Positions 24,171 to 33,614 of a DNA stretch of 64,000 nucleotides are shown here, piece by piece. Position 1 is the stretch's first letter; every line of letters starts with the position of its first letter. The stretch is from Bordetella bronchialis. Lineage in GTDB: Bacteria > Pseudomonadota > Gammaproteobacteria > Burkholderiales > Burkholderiaceae_B. The stretch covers positions 2,480,001 through 2,544,000 of the forward strand of contig NZ_CP016170.1 of assembly GCF_001676705.1 (NCBI RefSeq). The letters run 5' to 3'. The position numbers and the translations under genes were made by a program. The notes beneath the pieces are model-generated. The model saw only the letters and a program-made list of their open reading frames with translations, was not told the origin of the DNA and made no database searches.

Positions 24171-26189
24171 ATGCTGCTGCAACAGCCCGGGCTGGTAGGC
24201 GGATTGCGCCTGAAGAACCGTGTGGCGATGGCCCCCATGGGCACCAACTACAGCACCACGGATGGCCTGTCCACCGAACGGGACAAGCAATACTACGAGG
24301 AGCGCGCCCGCGGCGGCGTCGGCATGATCATGACCGAGGCCATGGTCGTGACCGAGCAGGCACGTCCGCACAACAACTCGCTGTGCTGCTACCACGACCG
24401 CTTCATTCCCGGGCTGGCCAGCATCGTAGAGGCCATCAAGCGCCATGGCTGCGCGGTATTCGGCCAGCTCAACCATCGGGGGGCGCTGTTGCGCCGGTCC
24501 GTGCTGAACATGGAGCCCGTCGGCCCGTCGCCCTGGGCCAATCCCAACACCGGCGATACGGTGCGTCCATTGTCGACGACGGAAATCGCCGATATCCAGA
24601 AGCTTTTCGTGGCGGCCGCCCGGCGCCTGTGGCTGGCCGGCTATGACGGCGTGGAGATCCACGCCGCCAATGGATATCTGTTCCAGCAGTTTTTCAGTCC
24701 CCGCATCAATCGCCGCGACGACGCCTATGGCGGGTCGCTGGACAACCGCATGCGCTTCCTGCTGGAAACCATGGGCCGCATGCGCGACGCATTGCCGGAG
24801 CTGCGGCTGGTGATCCGCCTGAGCGCGAGCGAGTTCGCAGAGGGCGGGTATGGCCAGAACGACATCATCGCGCTGGCGCGGGCCGTGGAGCGCGCCGGGG
24901 CCGACGCGATAGACCTGTCCGGCGGCAGCAACGAAAGCCCGCAGCTGTCCAAATTCTGTATCCAGCCGCCGTCTTTCCCGCGCGGCTGCCTGGCCGATGC
25001 GGCGCGGCCCATCAAGCAGGCCGTGGGGATTCCGGTCTTCGTGGCCGGCCGCATGGTGCAGCCGGAGGACGCCGAACGCGTACTGGCCAGCGGCGCCGCC
25101 GATTTCGTTTCCATCGGCCGCGCGCTGTACGCGGACCCGCACTGGGCCGCGAAGGCCTTCGGCCAGGTCGACGCGCCCATACGCGCCTGTATCGCCTGCA
25201 ATGTCTGCTTCGAGCGGCTGACGCTGGAGAAGGACGTCGCCTGTGTGCAGAACCCCATGATGGGTACGGAGTTCGAGCGGCTGGAATACGCCGAGCCCCA
25301 GCTCTTCGCGCCGCCGCCGGGACCGCGCGCGCGGGTGCTGGTGCTGGGCGCTGGCGTGGCGGGCATCGAGGCCGCGCGTGTCCTGAAGGGCCGCGGACAT
25401 ACGGTGGAAATTTGGGAGACCCGGGATCGCCCGGGCGGCCAGATGCCGCTGGCCACGGCCTCTCCGGACAAACAGGAAGTAGAGCCGGTCTGGAGCTATC
25501 GCTGGCGGACGGTGCAGCGCCTGGGCGTCCCGGTGCGGACGGGGATGAGGGCGGACGAACGCGCCATCCGCGCCTGTGCGCCGGACTACATCGTCGTGGC
25601 CACCGGTTCCCGGCCCGCTGCGCCGCCGCTGGATGTGGGCGCGCTGGCCCCCGGCGTGCGGGTGCGGCATGCCTGGGATGTACTGGCGGATCTGGATGCG
25701 GTAACGGCGGGGATGCACGTCACCATCGTCGGCGGCGGCATGGTGGGGGCGGAGACGGCCGACGCGCTGCGTGTGCGCGGCGCTCGCGTCACGGTGCTGG
25801 AGCTGCAGGCGGGTATCGCCACCGGCATGGCGCGCAACAACAGATTCGAATTGGTCGAGCGCCTGGCGGCCGACGGCGTGGCCCTGCTGACGCGCTGCCG
25901 CATCCTGAAGGCGGAAGGCGGGACGCTGGAGATACAGGAGGGCGACGCGGCGCCACGGCGCATTCCCGCCGGCGACATGCTGGTGTTCGCGACCGGCCCG
26001 CGTCCCAACCTGGACGTGCTGCCCGCGGTCGAGGCCAGCGGGATTCCCCATGCCCGCATCGGCGATTGCAATGTGCCGGGCGACTTCCTGGCGGCGCTGC
26101 GCGATGCCTGGATGGTGGCCGTGAGTGTCGATGCGCATGCCAGGCGCCCGCGCGCCGGCGCGGACCTGCGCAGGAAGGTGGAAGCGTGA
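24171..26189 (+). CDS. NADH:flavin oxidoreductase, FadH/Old Yellow Enzyme type
   Basis: This 672-residue enzyme combines an N-terminal FMN-binding TIM barrel (about residues 1-330), a 4Fe-4S site (C-x2-C-x2-C-x11-C starting at CIACNVC) and a C-terminal FAD/NAD(P) module (VLVLGAGVAGIEAARVL and VTIVGGGMVGAETADAL dinucleotide folds). It resembles 2,4-dienoyl-CoA reductase and related enoate or nitro reductases. The first Cys spacings are x2/x2 where E. coli FadH has x2/x3. The ATG at 24171 has AAGGAG. Within this array it probably reduces an unsaturated carboxylate or its CoA ester; the substrate is inferred only from context. Confidence 0.9.
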   Translation: MLLQQPGLVGGLRLKNRVAMAPMGTNYSTTDGLSTERDKQYYEERARGGVGMIMTEAMVVTEQARPHNNSLCCYHDRFIPGLASIVEAIKRHGCAVFGQLNHRGALLRRSVLNMEPVGPSPWANPNTGDTVRPLSTTEIADIQKLFVAAARRLWLAGYDGVEIHAANGYLFQQFFSPRINRRDDAYGGSLDNRMRFLLETMGRMRDALPELRLVIRLSASEFAEGGYGQNDIIALARAVERAGADAIDLSGGSNESPQLSKFCIQPPSFPRGCLADAARPIKQAVGIPVFVAGRMVQPEDAERVLASGAADFVSIGRALYADPHWAAKAFGQVDAPIRACIACNVCFERLTLEKDVACVQNPMMGTEFERLEYAEPQLFAPPPGPRARVLVLGAGVAGIEAARVLKGRGHTVEIWETRDRPGGQMPLATASPDKQEVEPVWSYRWRTVQRLGVPVRTGMRADERAIRACAPDYIVVATGSRPAAPPLDVGALAPGVRVRHAWDVLADLDAVTAGMHVTIVGGGMVGAETADALRVRGARVTVLELQAGIATGMARNNRFELVERLAADGVALLTRCRILKAEGGTLEIQEGDAAPRRIPAGDMLVFATGPRPNLDVLPAVEASGIPHARIGDCNVPGDFLAALRDAWMVAVSVDAHARRPRAGADLRRKVEA

Positions 26190-26271
26190 ACCGCGACGGG
26201 CATGGCGGGCCACGGTGGCGCGGACCGAGGGAGCGCGAGCAATGGACAACAACATGAAGGGGAAGGCAAAC

Positions 26272-27405
26272 ATGGAAGGAAACGGCAGGCCGGCGAGCGG
26301 TGTTTCCGCGCGGAACGACGGCATGATGGGCGGTTGCACGCCCGACGCCACGGCGCGGCAGGACAGGCCGCGCGGCGCCGGGGCGCGGCCGAAAGGATGG
26401 CGGGGCGGCGCGGTGCGGCGGGTTCTCGCCGCGGCGCTGCTGGCCGGCGCCGGCTTGCCGGTCGTGGCAGCCGCTTCCGCGGACGACGCGGCGCGGGCCG
26501 CGGCGAATTTTCCCGACCGGCCGGTGAAGCTGATCGTGCCGTTTCCACCGGGCGGCGGCACCGATATCCTGGCGCGCCCCCTGGCCCAGAAGCTGGGGGA
26601 AAGATGGAAGCAGCCCGTGGTCATCGAGAACCGCGCCGGCGCGGGCGGCAATATCGGCACGGAAGCCGCCGCGCGCGCGCCGGCCGACGGCTACACCCTG
26701 GTCCTGGGCACGGTGGGCACGCACGCCATCAACCAGAGCCTGTATCGCAACCTTTCCTATGACGCGACGCGCGATTTCACCGCGATCACGCTGGTGGCGA
26801 ATACGCCCAACGTGCTGGTGCTGAATCCGGGCGTGCCCGCGCGTTCGGTGGCGGAACTGATCGCCATGGCCAAGGCCAGCCCCGGAGCCTTGAACTACGC
26901 CACGCCGGGCAACGGCACCCCGCCGCACCTGGCGGCGGAGATCTTCAAAAGCATGGCCGGTGTTTCGATCACGCACGTGCCCTACAAAGGCAGCGCGCCG
27001 GCCATGACGGACCTGCTGGGCGGCCAGGTGCAGATGATGATCGCCAACGCGCCCGTGGTGCTGCCGTATATCAAGTCCGGCAAACTGGTCGGGCTGGCGT
27101 CCACCAGCGCGACGCGCCCCGGCATGCTGCGCGATCTTCCGACGCTATCGGAAAGCGGCCTGAAGGGCTACGAGGCCGATACCTGGTACGGCTTGTTCGT
27201 GCCGGCCGGCACCCCGCCGGCCGTCGTCGCCAAGCTCAACGCCGACGTCGTCGCGGCGCTGAAGTCGCCCGACATCCAGGCTTTCTTCGCGGAGCAGGGC
27301 GCGGAAGTCATCGGCGACAGCCCGGCCGACGCCAATGCCAAGGTCCGGGCGGAAGTGGGGAAATGGCGCGCGGTGATCGATGCCATCGGCCTGAAGATGG
27401 ATTGA
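26272..27405 (+). CDS. Bug/TctC-type solute receptor 1
   Basis: This is a periplasmic tripartite tricarboxylate receptor (Bug family) that binds small carboxylates or amides. Family signatures are FPDRPVKLIVPFPPGGGTDILAR, the central ADGYTLVLG and HVPYKGSAPAMTDLLGGQV. The signal peptide sits unusually far from the N-terminus, with the hydrophobic stretch (VRRVLAAALLAGAGLPVVA) about 43 residues in. The ATG at 26272 has AAGGGGAAGG upstream; ATGs at 26242 and 26254 are alternatives. A start nearer the signal would need a rare codon. No TctA/TctB membrane partner is in the window. Confidence 0.85.
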   Translation: MEGNGRPASGVSARNDGMMGGCTPDATARQDRPRGAGARPKGWRGGAVRRVLAAALLAGAGLPVVAAASADDAARAAANFPDRPVKLIVPFPPGGGTDILARPLAQKLGERWKQPVVIENRAGAGGNIGTEAAARAPADGYTLVLGTVGTHAINQSLYRNLSYDATRDFTAITLVANTPNVLVLNPGVPARSVAELIAMAKASPGALNYATPGNGTPPHLAAEIFKSMAGVSITHVPYKGSAPAMTDLLGGQVQMMIANAPVVLPYIKSGKLVGLASTSATRPGMLRDLPTLSESGLKGYEADTWYGLFVPAGTPPAVVAKLNADVVAALKSPDIQAFFAEQGAEVIGDSPADANAKVRAEVGKWRAVIDAIGLKMD

Positions 27406-27414
27406 GGCAGCACC

Positions 27415-28815
27415 ATGGCCCTGGATAACGCCGATATGCTTGCCGCGCGGCTGGGCCGCTTCATTGCCCGCTCGCGCCATGAGACGCTGCCCGCGGACGT
27501 GGCCGATGCGGTCAAGCTGCGCGTGCTGGATGTACTGGCCGCCGCCTGCAGCGGCGTGCTGGCGGGCAACCACGAAGGACTGCTGCGCCTGCTGCCGGAG
27601 CAGGGCGCCTGCGGCGTCTGGGGTACGTCGCAGGGGCGCGGGCTGCGCGACGCGGTCATCGTCAATAGCGCGGTGTCGCACTCCACGTATTTCGAGGACG
27701 GCTCGCGTTTTACCGGCGGGCATCCGTCCTCGGCGGTGATTCCGGCGGCGATGACCCTGGCCGCCGCGCGCGGCGCTTCGGGGCGGCTGCTGGTGGCCGC
27801 CATCGCCAACGGCTACGAAGTCTTCCTGCGCCTGGGCCGCGCCATCTACCCCGCGACCGTGCGGCGCGGCTTCCAGAGCACGGCGATCCTGGCGGCGCCC
27901 GCCACGGCCGCGGCGGCGGCCACGCTGCTGGAACTGGAACCGCGCCAGGCCGCCCACGCCGTGGCGATCGCGTGCAGCCATGGCGCGGGCCTGAAGGCGG
28001 CCCTGAAGAGCGCCGATAGCCAGCCCTTGCAAGTCGGACGCAGCAGCGAAGGCGGCTTGCTGGCGGCGTTGTACGCCGCCCAGGGCGCGACCGGCGCCGC
28101 CGATATTTTCGAAACCGGCTTCTTGCCGGCCTTCGCCGGCGCCGCCGACGCACAGGCGGCGAGCCTGGACCTGGGCGCGCGCTGGAGCATAGGCGAAACC
28201 TACCTGAAAGCGCACGGCGGATGCCGCGGCAACCATGCGCCCATCGACGCGGCGGCGGCCGCCTTGCAAGGCGTGGACCCCGCGCGCATCGCGCGCATCG
28301 ACGCCCGGGTCGACACCGTCACCTATGCGGCCGCCATCGAGCTCCCGCGCAATGCCGACCAGGCGCAGTTCTCCATCGCGTTTTCCATTGCCGTCATGCT
28401 GGTGGCGGGCGACGCGACGCCCGGCCGCTATACCCAGGCCATGCTGGCCGACGAGCGGGTACGCGCGCTGATGGACATGACCACGGTCGGCGCGGATCCG
28501 GGCCTGGACGCCGGCTATCCCGACCGCCGTCCCGCCCTGGTGACTGTCACGCTGACCGATGGCACCGAACTGCGCCATGCGCTGGACCATGCCAGGGGCG
28601 AGCCGGAGAACCCCATGTCGCGCGAGGACATCGCGCGCAAGTTCGATACCGTCGCCGCGCCCATCTATGGCGCGGGCCGGGCACGCATCCGCGACGCGGT
28701 GCTGGCGCTGGACGCGGATAAGGCGGACGACGGGGGGAACACGCCCGCCCGCCTTGCCGCGCTGCTGAACGCTCCAGCCGGCCATTCTTCCACCTCCCAT
28801 GCCGTACAACCATGA
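27415..28815 (+). CDS. MmgE/PrpD family protein 1
   Basis: This 466-residue protein belongs to the MmgE/PrpD fold, whose known members include 2-methylcitrate dehydratase, cis-aconitate decarboxylase and iminodisuccinate epimerase. The conserved early motif is here HSTYFEDGSRFTGGHPSS, diverged from the HxxxxDD form of its three paralogs in this window. The C-terminal ENPMSREDIARKF is standard. It begins nine bases after the Bug gene, and its stop overlaps the start of the next lactonase-like gene (ATGA at 28812-28815). The different active-site text suggests a different substrate or reaction from the others. Confidence 0.85.
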   Translation: MALDNADMLAARLGRFIARSRHETLPADVADAVKLRVLDVLAAACSGVLAGNHEGLLRLLPEQGACGVWGTSQGRGLRDAVIVNSAVSHSTYFEDGSRFTGGHPSSAVIPAAMTLAAARGASGRLLVAAIANGYEVFLRLGRAIYPATVRRGFQSTAILAAPATAAAAATLLELEPRQAAHAVAIACSHGAGLKAALKSADSQPLQVGRSSEGGLLAALYAAQGATGAADIFETGFLPAFAGAADAQAASLDLGARWSIGETYLKAHGGCRGNHAPIDAAAAALQGVDPARIARIDARVDTVTYAAAIELPRNADQAQFSIAFSIAVMLVAGDATPGRYTQAMLADERVRALMDMTTVGADPGLDAGYPDRRPALVTVTLTDGTELRHALDHARGEPENPMSREDIARKFDTVAAPIYGAGRARIRDAVLALDADKADDGGNTPARLAALLNAPAGHSSTSHAVQP

Positions 28816-29636
28816 CCACGACATATCCCGAGTCTTCCATCCCGCTGCCCGAATACGAGGTCTACGCCATCCGCTACGCCACGCGCGACGGACGCCGGCA
28901 GAACAATTTCGTCGGTGGCGATCCGCACGACGGGCCCATGCCCATGGACTATTACGTCTGGCTGGTGCGCGGCGACGGCCGGGAAATCGTCGTCGATACC
29001 GGCTTCGGGCCGGAGGTGGCGCGCAAGCGCGGCCGCACGCTGCTGCGCACGCCGGCCGAGGGCCTGGCGCTGCTGGGCGTGGACGCGGCCCGGGTACCCG
29101 AGGTCATCATCACGCACCTGCACTACGACCATGTCGGTACCTTCGACACCTTCGCGTCCGCGCGCTTTCACCTGCAGGATGCCGAGATGGCCTATGCCAC
29201 GGGGCGGCACATGCGTCATCGCCAGTTCAACCACGGCTACGAAGTGGAGGAGGTCACCGGCATGGTGCGCATGGTCTACAAGGATCGGGTCGTCTTCCAT
29301 GCGGGCGACGCGACGCTGGCGCCGGGCCTGAGCGTGCATCACGTGGGCGGCCATACGCACGGCCTGCAATGCGTGCGCGTGCACACGCGGCGCGGCTGGG
29401 TGGTGCTGGCCTCCGATACCAGCCACTTCTACGAGCATTTCGAGAAGCGGCGGGTCTTTACCACGGTCTTTCACGTCGGCCAGGCCATGGAGGGCTACGA
29501 CACCCTGGAACGCCTGGCGGATACGCCCGCCCACATCGTGCCCGGCCATGACCCGCAGGTCATGCGGCGCTATCCGGCGGCGTCGGAGGAACTGCGCGAC
29601 ATCGCGGTGCGGCTGGACACCGCGCCGTCGGAATAG
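28812..29636 (+). CDS. Metallo-beta-lactamase-fold lactonase-like hydrolase, paralog 2
   Basis: This is a 274-residue MBL-fold hydrolase, closely similar to the protein at 23278 over its whole length (shared EVYAxxYATR, GGDPHDxPMPMDYYVW, HLHxDH, SHxYEHFE). Metal ligands are the HLHYDH motif and later His and Asp residues. The ATGA overlap couples its translation to the preceding PrpD-like protein. Two copies in one array, each beside different Bug/PrpD genes, suggest two related lactone or ester intermediates, or dosage. Acyl-homoserine lactone as substrate is unproven. Confidence 0.87.
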   Translation: MTTTYPESSIPLPEYEVYAIRYATRDGRRQNNFVGGDPHDGPMPMDYYVWLVRGDGREIVVDTGFGPEVARKRGRTLLRTPAEGLALLGVDAARVPEVIITHLHYDHVGTFDTFASARFHLQDAEMAYATGRHMRHRQFNHGYEVEEVTGMVRMVYKDRVVFHAGDATLAPGLSVHHVGGHTHGLQCVRVHTRRGWVVLASDTSHFYEHFEKRRVFTTVFHVGQAMEGYDTLERLADTPAHIVPGHDPQVMRRYPAASEELRDIAVRLDTAPSE

Positions 29637-29703
29637 CGCGGCGGGCAGGGGCGGGACGCGTCCACCGCCCGCCCCGTCACAAGAACCACCAAGGAGACAA
29701 CAC

Positions 29704-30669
29704 ATGAAACCGATACGATCGCTGTTGACCTGCGCGCTGCTGGGGTGGGCGCTGGCGCCCGCCGCCCACGCGGATACCTATCCGTCCCGCCCCATCCGCA
29801 CCCTGGTCGCCTTCCCGGCCGGCGGCAGCGCCGACATCGTCGCGCGCCTGGTCACGCAAAAGGTGGGCGAGCTCTCGGGGTTCAACTTCGTGGTGGAGAA
29901 CCGGCCGGGCGCCGGCGGCAACCTGGCCTTCGATGCCACGGCCTCGGCGCCGGCGGACGGCTACACGGTGCTGTTCAGTACGCCCGGCATCGCCATCAAT
30001 CCCAGCCTGTACCGCAAGGTCGAGTACAAGCTCAGCGACTTCAAGCCCATTGCGCTGGTGGGCGAGGCGCCGCTGGTGCTGATGGTGCGTCCGGACCTGC
30101 CTATCCACAACATCAAGGAACTGGTCGCCGCCAGCAAGCAGAAGCCCGACGCGATCCGCTTCGCCAGCTCCGGCAACGGCAGTTCCTCGCACCTGGCCAT
30201 GGAGGTGCTGAAATCCATGACCGGCATGCAGTACCTGCACGTGCCCTACAAGGGCGGCGGGGCGGCCATGGCCGACATGCTGGGCAAGCGGGTGGACGTG
30301 ACCATGCTGCCCATTTCCGAAAGCCTGCCGTATATCCGCGACAACCGCCTGCGCGCGCTCGGCCAGACGGGTGGCAAGCGCTCGCCCATCGCGCCGGAAA
30401 TTCCCACGCTGGCGGAAGAGGGCGTCACGGGATATTCCGTGACCACCTGGTACATGCTGCTCGGTCCCGCCAAGCTGCCCGATCCGGTCGTGCAGACGCT
30501 GGCCGCCAAGTTCGACCAGGCGCTGAAGTCCCCCGACCTGCAGGAGAAGCTGCGCAACGCCGGCGTCGGCATCCTCAACGAGGGACCCCGGCAGACCAAG
30601 GCCTTCCTGGATCAACAGGCGGCCAGCTGGGCGAAGGCGATCGCGGCATCGGGCACCCATATCGATTGA
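29704..30669 (+). CDS. Bug/TctC-type solute receptor 2
   Basis: This is a periplasmic Bug-family receptor of 321 residues from the ATG at 29704 (AAGGAGACAACAC upstream). The signal peptide is residues 1-23, ending AHA. Family motifs are YPSRPIRTLVAFPAGGSADIVAR, APADGYTVLF and HVPYKGGGAAMADMLGKRV. It lies 67 bases after the lactonase-like gene and 19 before the next PrpD-like gene. It probably presents a carboxylate to an importer encoded elsewhere, or acts in sensing, as Bug proteins can. Confidence 0.92.
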   Translation: MKPIRSLLTCALLGWALAPAAHADTYPSRPIRTLVAFPAGGSADIVARLVTQKVGELSGFNFVVENRPGAGGNLAFDATASAPADGYTVLFSTPGIAINPSLYRKVEYKLSDFKPIALVGEAPLVLMVRPDLPIHNIKELVAASKQKPDAIRFASSGNGSSSHLAMEVLKSMTGMQYLHVPYKGGGAAMADMLGKRVDVTMLPISESLPYIRDNRLRALGQTGGKRSPIAPEIPTLAEEGVTGYSVTTWYMLLGPAKLPDPVVQTLAAKFDQALKSPDLQEKLRNAGVGILNEGPRQTKAFLDQQAASWAKAIAASGTHID

Positions 30670-30688
30670 AGGACAGGAGAACCTCCCC

Positions 30689-32095
30689 ATGAGCAGTTCC
30701 AAACCGCCCTTGCTGGCGAACGCCACCCGCGACCTGGCCGCTTTCGCGGCGTCCATCCGCTACGAGGACCTGCCGGCCGAAGTGGTCCAGCGCATCAAGA
30801 CCAGCGCGCTGGACAGCATCGCCTGCTGCCTGTATGGCGCCACCTTGCCGTGGACGCGCAAGGTCGGCGAGATGGTAGAGGACGAGGGCGCCGCGCCCGT
30901 CGCGTCCATCATGGGCACCGGCCGGCGTACCTCGGTCGCCAACGCCGTGCTGGTCAATGCCACCGCCGGGCATGCCTTCGAGCTGGACGACATCCACAAG
31001 GAATCGATCCTGCACCCGGGGTCCATCGCGCTGCCCATCGCCGCCGCCTATGCGGAACGCGACGGCGGCTGGAGCGGCCGCGATCTCATCGCGGCGATGG
31101 CCACCGGCTACGAGGTCGGCATCCGCGTCGGCAACGCCGCCACCATGGGGCTGTTCTTCCGCGGCTTTCATCCGCAAGGCTCGTCCGGCGTGTTCGTCGG
31201 CGCGGCCTGCGCCGGCAAGAGCCTGGGGCTGGACGCCGGCCGCATGCAGCATGCGCTGGGTATCGTCGGCTCGCAGGCGGGCGGGCTGATGGCGGCGCAG
31301 GAAGGCGCCATGGTCAAGCGCTTCCATGCCGGCCGCGCCGCGCAAAGCGGCGTGTATTCGGCGCAACTGGCGGCGCGCGATTTCACCGGCATTACCGACG
31401 TGCTGGAGGCCAGCTACGGCGGCTACCTGGCGGCCTATTCCGATTCGCCGAATGCGGCGCGGCTGACCGACGGCCTGGGCAGCGACTGGGAAACGGCCAA
31501 GGTTGGCTACAAGCCGCATGCCAGCGTGACCAGCATCCATTCGGCGCTGGACGCCTTGGCGCACATCATGCGGGAAAACCGCCTGGCGCCGGACGATATC
31601 GAATCCGTGGATGTCGGCGTCAGCGAGATGACCTTCGTGCACTGCGCCTGGGACTACAAGGCGCAGGGCGTGACCGCGGCGCAGATGAATCTGTACTACG
31701 GCCTGGCCGTCATCGCGCACGACGGCGTGGCCTTCGTCAGCCAGTACCGCGAGGACCGCCTGGCCGATCCGCGCCTGCTGGATTTCATCCGCCGCATCCA
31801 TGCCCGTTCGGACGCGGACATCAACGCCATGGGCCCGGCCTTTCGCCACGCCGCCACGGTGGCGGTGCGCACGCGCGATGGCCGCACGCTCAGCAAGCAA
31901 ATCCTCAACCGCCGCGGCAGTCCGGAGAATCCCCTGCGCCCGGAAGACGTGGAATACAAGTTCCGCAATGTGGTGGCGTCCTGCCTGGCGCCACGGGACA
32001 TCGACCAGGCGGTGCGCATGTGCGACACGCTGGAGACCATGGACGACGTCGGGCCGCTGCTCGCCTTGCTGGCCCAGCCGGGCAGGGCGGCGTGA
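30689..32095 (+). CDS. MmgE/PrpD family protein 2
   Basis: This is a 468-residue MmgE/PrpD-fold enzyme. The conserved active-site region reads HAFELDDIHKESILHPGS, and the C-terminal signature is GSPENPLRPEDVEYKF. An AGGAGA site precedes the ATG. It lies directly between Bug receptor 2 and PrpD-like protein 3 on the same strand, so it is probably part of one transcript. The family suggests dehydration, decarboxylation or epimerisation of a polycarboxylate; the substrate is unknown. Confidence 0.9.
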   Translation: MSSSKPPLLANATRDLAAFAASIRYEDLPAEVVQRIKTSALDSIACCLYGATLPWTRKVGEMVEDEGAAPVASIMGTGRRTSVANAVLVNATAGHAFELDDIHKESILHPGSIALPIAAAYAERDGGWSGRDLIAAMATGYEVGIRVGNAATMGLFFRGFHPQGSSGVFVGAACAGKSLGLDAGRMQHALGIVGSQAGGLMAAQEGAMVKRFHAGRAAQSGVYSAQLAARDFTGITDVLEASYGGYLAAYSDSPNAARLTDGLGSDWETAKVGYKPHASVTSIHSALDALAHIMRENRLAPDDIESVDVGVSEMTFVHCAWDYKAQGVTAAQMNLYYGLAVIAHDGVAFVSQYREDRLADPRLLDFIRRIHARSDADINAMGPAFRHAATVAVRTRDGRTLSKQILNRRGSPENPLRPEDVEYKFRNVVASCLAPRDIDQAVRMCDTLETMDDVGPLLALLAQPGRAA

Positions 32096-32158
32096 GCGGG
32101 CCTGGCGCCGCCCGTCCGTCCCCATCCCTTTCTTCATCACCCTTCGAACAGGAAGATC

Positions 32159-33508
32159 ATGTCCAAGACGCTTTCAGAACAACTCGCCGATCACTTCTCC
32201 GGCTTCGGCGGCAAGCCGCTGCCCGATGCCAACCGCAAGGCGATGAAGCGGCTGCTGCTGGACTATCTGGGCGTGGCCGTGGCCGGCAGCCAGACCGGCA
32301 GCGGCGAGGTGGCGCGCCGCTTCGCGCAAGCCAGCGGCGGCCATGAAGAGTCCACGCTGATCGGCGAGGGCACCCGTGTGCCGGCCATGCAGGCGGCTTT
32401 CGCGAACGCCATTTCCTCGCACAGCGTCGAGTTGGACGATATCGACGTGCTGGCCCTGTTCCACTTCAGTCCGCCGGTGTTCTCCGCCGCGCTGGCCACC
32501 GCCGAACGCCAGAAAGCCGACGGCAAGGCGCTGCTTTCCGCACTGGCCGCCGGCTGCGAGATGATGGAGCGCGTCAGCAAGGCGGCCAATAACTCGCTGC
32601 GCAATCGCGGCTACCACACCACGCCGACCTGCGGCATCTTCGGCGCGACCATTGCGTCGGCCTGCCTGCTCGGGCTCACGGCCGAGCAGATGGTGTCCGC
32701 GCTGGGCCTGGCCGGCGCGCAATCCGGCGGCCTGATGGAGATGTACGGCCCGTCCATGCAGAAGCGCTTCAACCCCGGGCCCGCTTCGCGCAGCGGGGTG
32801 ACCGCCTCGCTGATGGCGCAGCTGGGATTCACCGGCGCGGCCACCATCTTCGAAGGCGAGCGCGGCTTCCTGAAGGCATTCACCGATGCCAACGACCCCG
32901 GCCAACTCGTCAAGGATCTGGCGCGGCCCTACATGCTGGATATCGAATTCAAGCCGTATTCCTGCGCACGGCCCATCCACAACGCCATCGATTGCGCGCT
33001 GGAGATCCGCCGCAATCACGCGCCCGACCTGGACCGCATCAAGGCCATCCGCATGGCCCGCCATCCGGACTGGGCGCTGTATCACCAGAACGCCCGGCCC
33101 GTCACGTACCACGAGGCCCAGGTCAGCCTGCCGTACTCGGTGGCGGTGGCGCTGACCGACGGCCAGGCCCTGTTCCCGCAGTACAACAACGCGCGGCTGA
33201 AAGAGCCCGTGCTGAAAAAGCTGTCGGAGATGGTGCGGATCACCGTCGACGAAAGCCTGCCGCGCGGCGTGTCCTGCCTGATGACGCTGGAGATGGACGA
33301 CGGCACGACCTATCGCGCCCAGGTGGATTACCCCAAGGGTTCGATCCAGAATCCCATGTCCGACGACGAATTGCGCGCCAAGTTCGACAGCCTGGCGACA
33401 CCGGTGCTGGGCGGCGCGCGCGCGGCCCAGGTGGCGGAACAGGTGGCGGATATCGAAGCCTGCCGCGACGTCGGGGCGCTGATGCGCCTGCTGGCGCCAG
33501 GCGGCTGA
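32159..33508 (+). CDS. MmgE/PrpD family protein 3
   Basis: This is a 449-residue MmgE/PrpD-fold enzyme. The active-site region reads HSVELDDIDVLALFHFSPP, which lacks the HPGS element seen in paralogs 2 and 4. The C-terminal part has SIQNPMSDDELRAKF. Start at 32159 with GGAAGA nearby. It follows paralog 2 after 63 bases. Two adjacent, clearly diverged copies argue for two steps or for a heteromeric enzyme rather than a simple recent duplication. Confidence 0.9.
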   Translation: MSKTLSEQLADHFSGFGGKPLPDANRKAMKRLLLDYLGVAVAGSQTGSGEVARRFAQASGGHEESTLIGEGTRVPAMQAAFANAISSHSVELDDIDVLALFHFSPPVFSAALATAERQKADGKALLSALAAGCEMMERVSKAANNSLRNRGYHTTPTCGIFGATIASACLLGLTAEQMVSALGLAGAQSGGLMEMYGPSMQKRFNPGPASRSGVTASLMAQLGFTGAATIFEGERGFLKAFTDANDPGQLVKDLARPYMLDIEFKPYSCARPIHNAIDCALEIRRNHAPDLDRIKAIRMARHPDWALYHQNARPVTYHEAQVSLPYSVAVALTDGQALFPQYNNARLKEPVLKKLSEMVRITVDESLPRGVSCLMTLEMDDGTTYRAQVDYPKGSIQNPMSDDELRAKFDSLATPVLGGARAAQVAEQVADIEACRDVGALMRLLAPGG

Positions 33509-33614
33509 GCGCCGCGCGGCGTACGAAGACAAGAAACGCCTCCCGCGATGCCGGCTGCCCGATAGGCCGCCGGATATCGCCGACGGGGGCGATGCCCACC
33601 TAAAGGAGACCGAC

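Noticed and set aside
24069..26660. An 863-codon minus-strand frame opposite the FadH-like gene
   Set aside because: The plus-strand frame carries FMN, Fe-S and FAD motifs in the correct order; the antisense product shows no recognisable domain.
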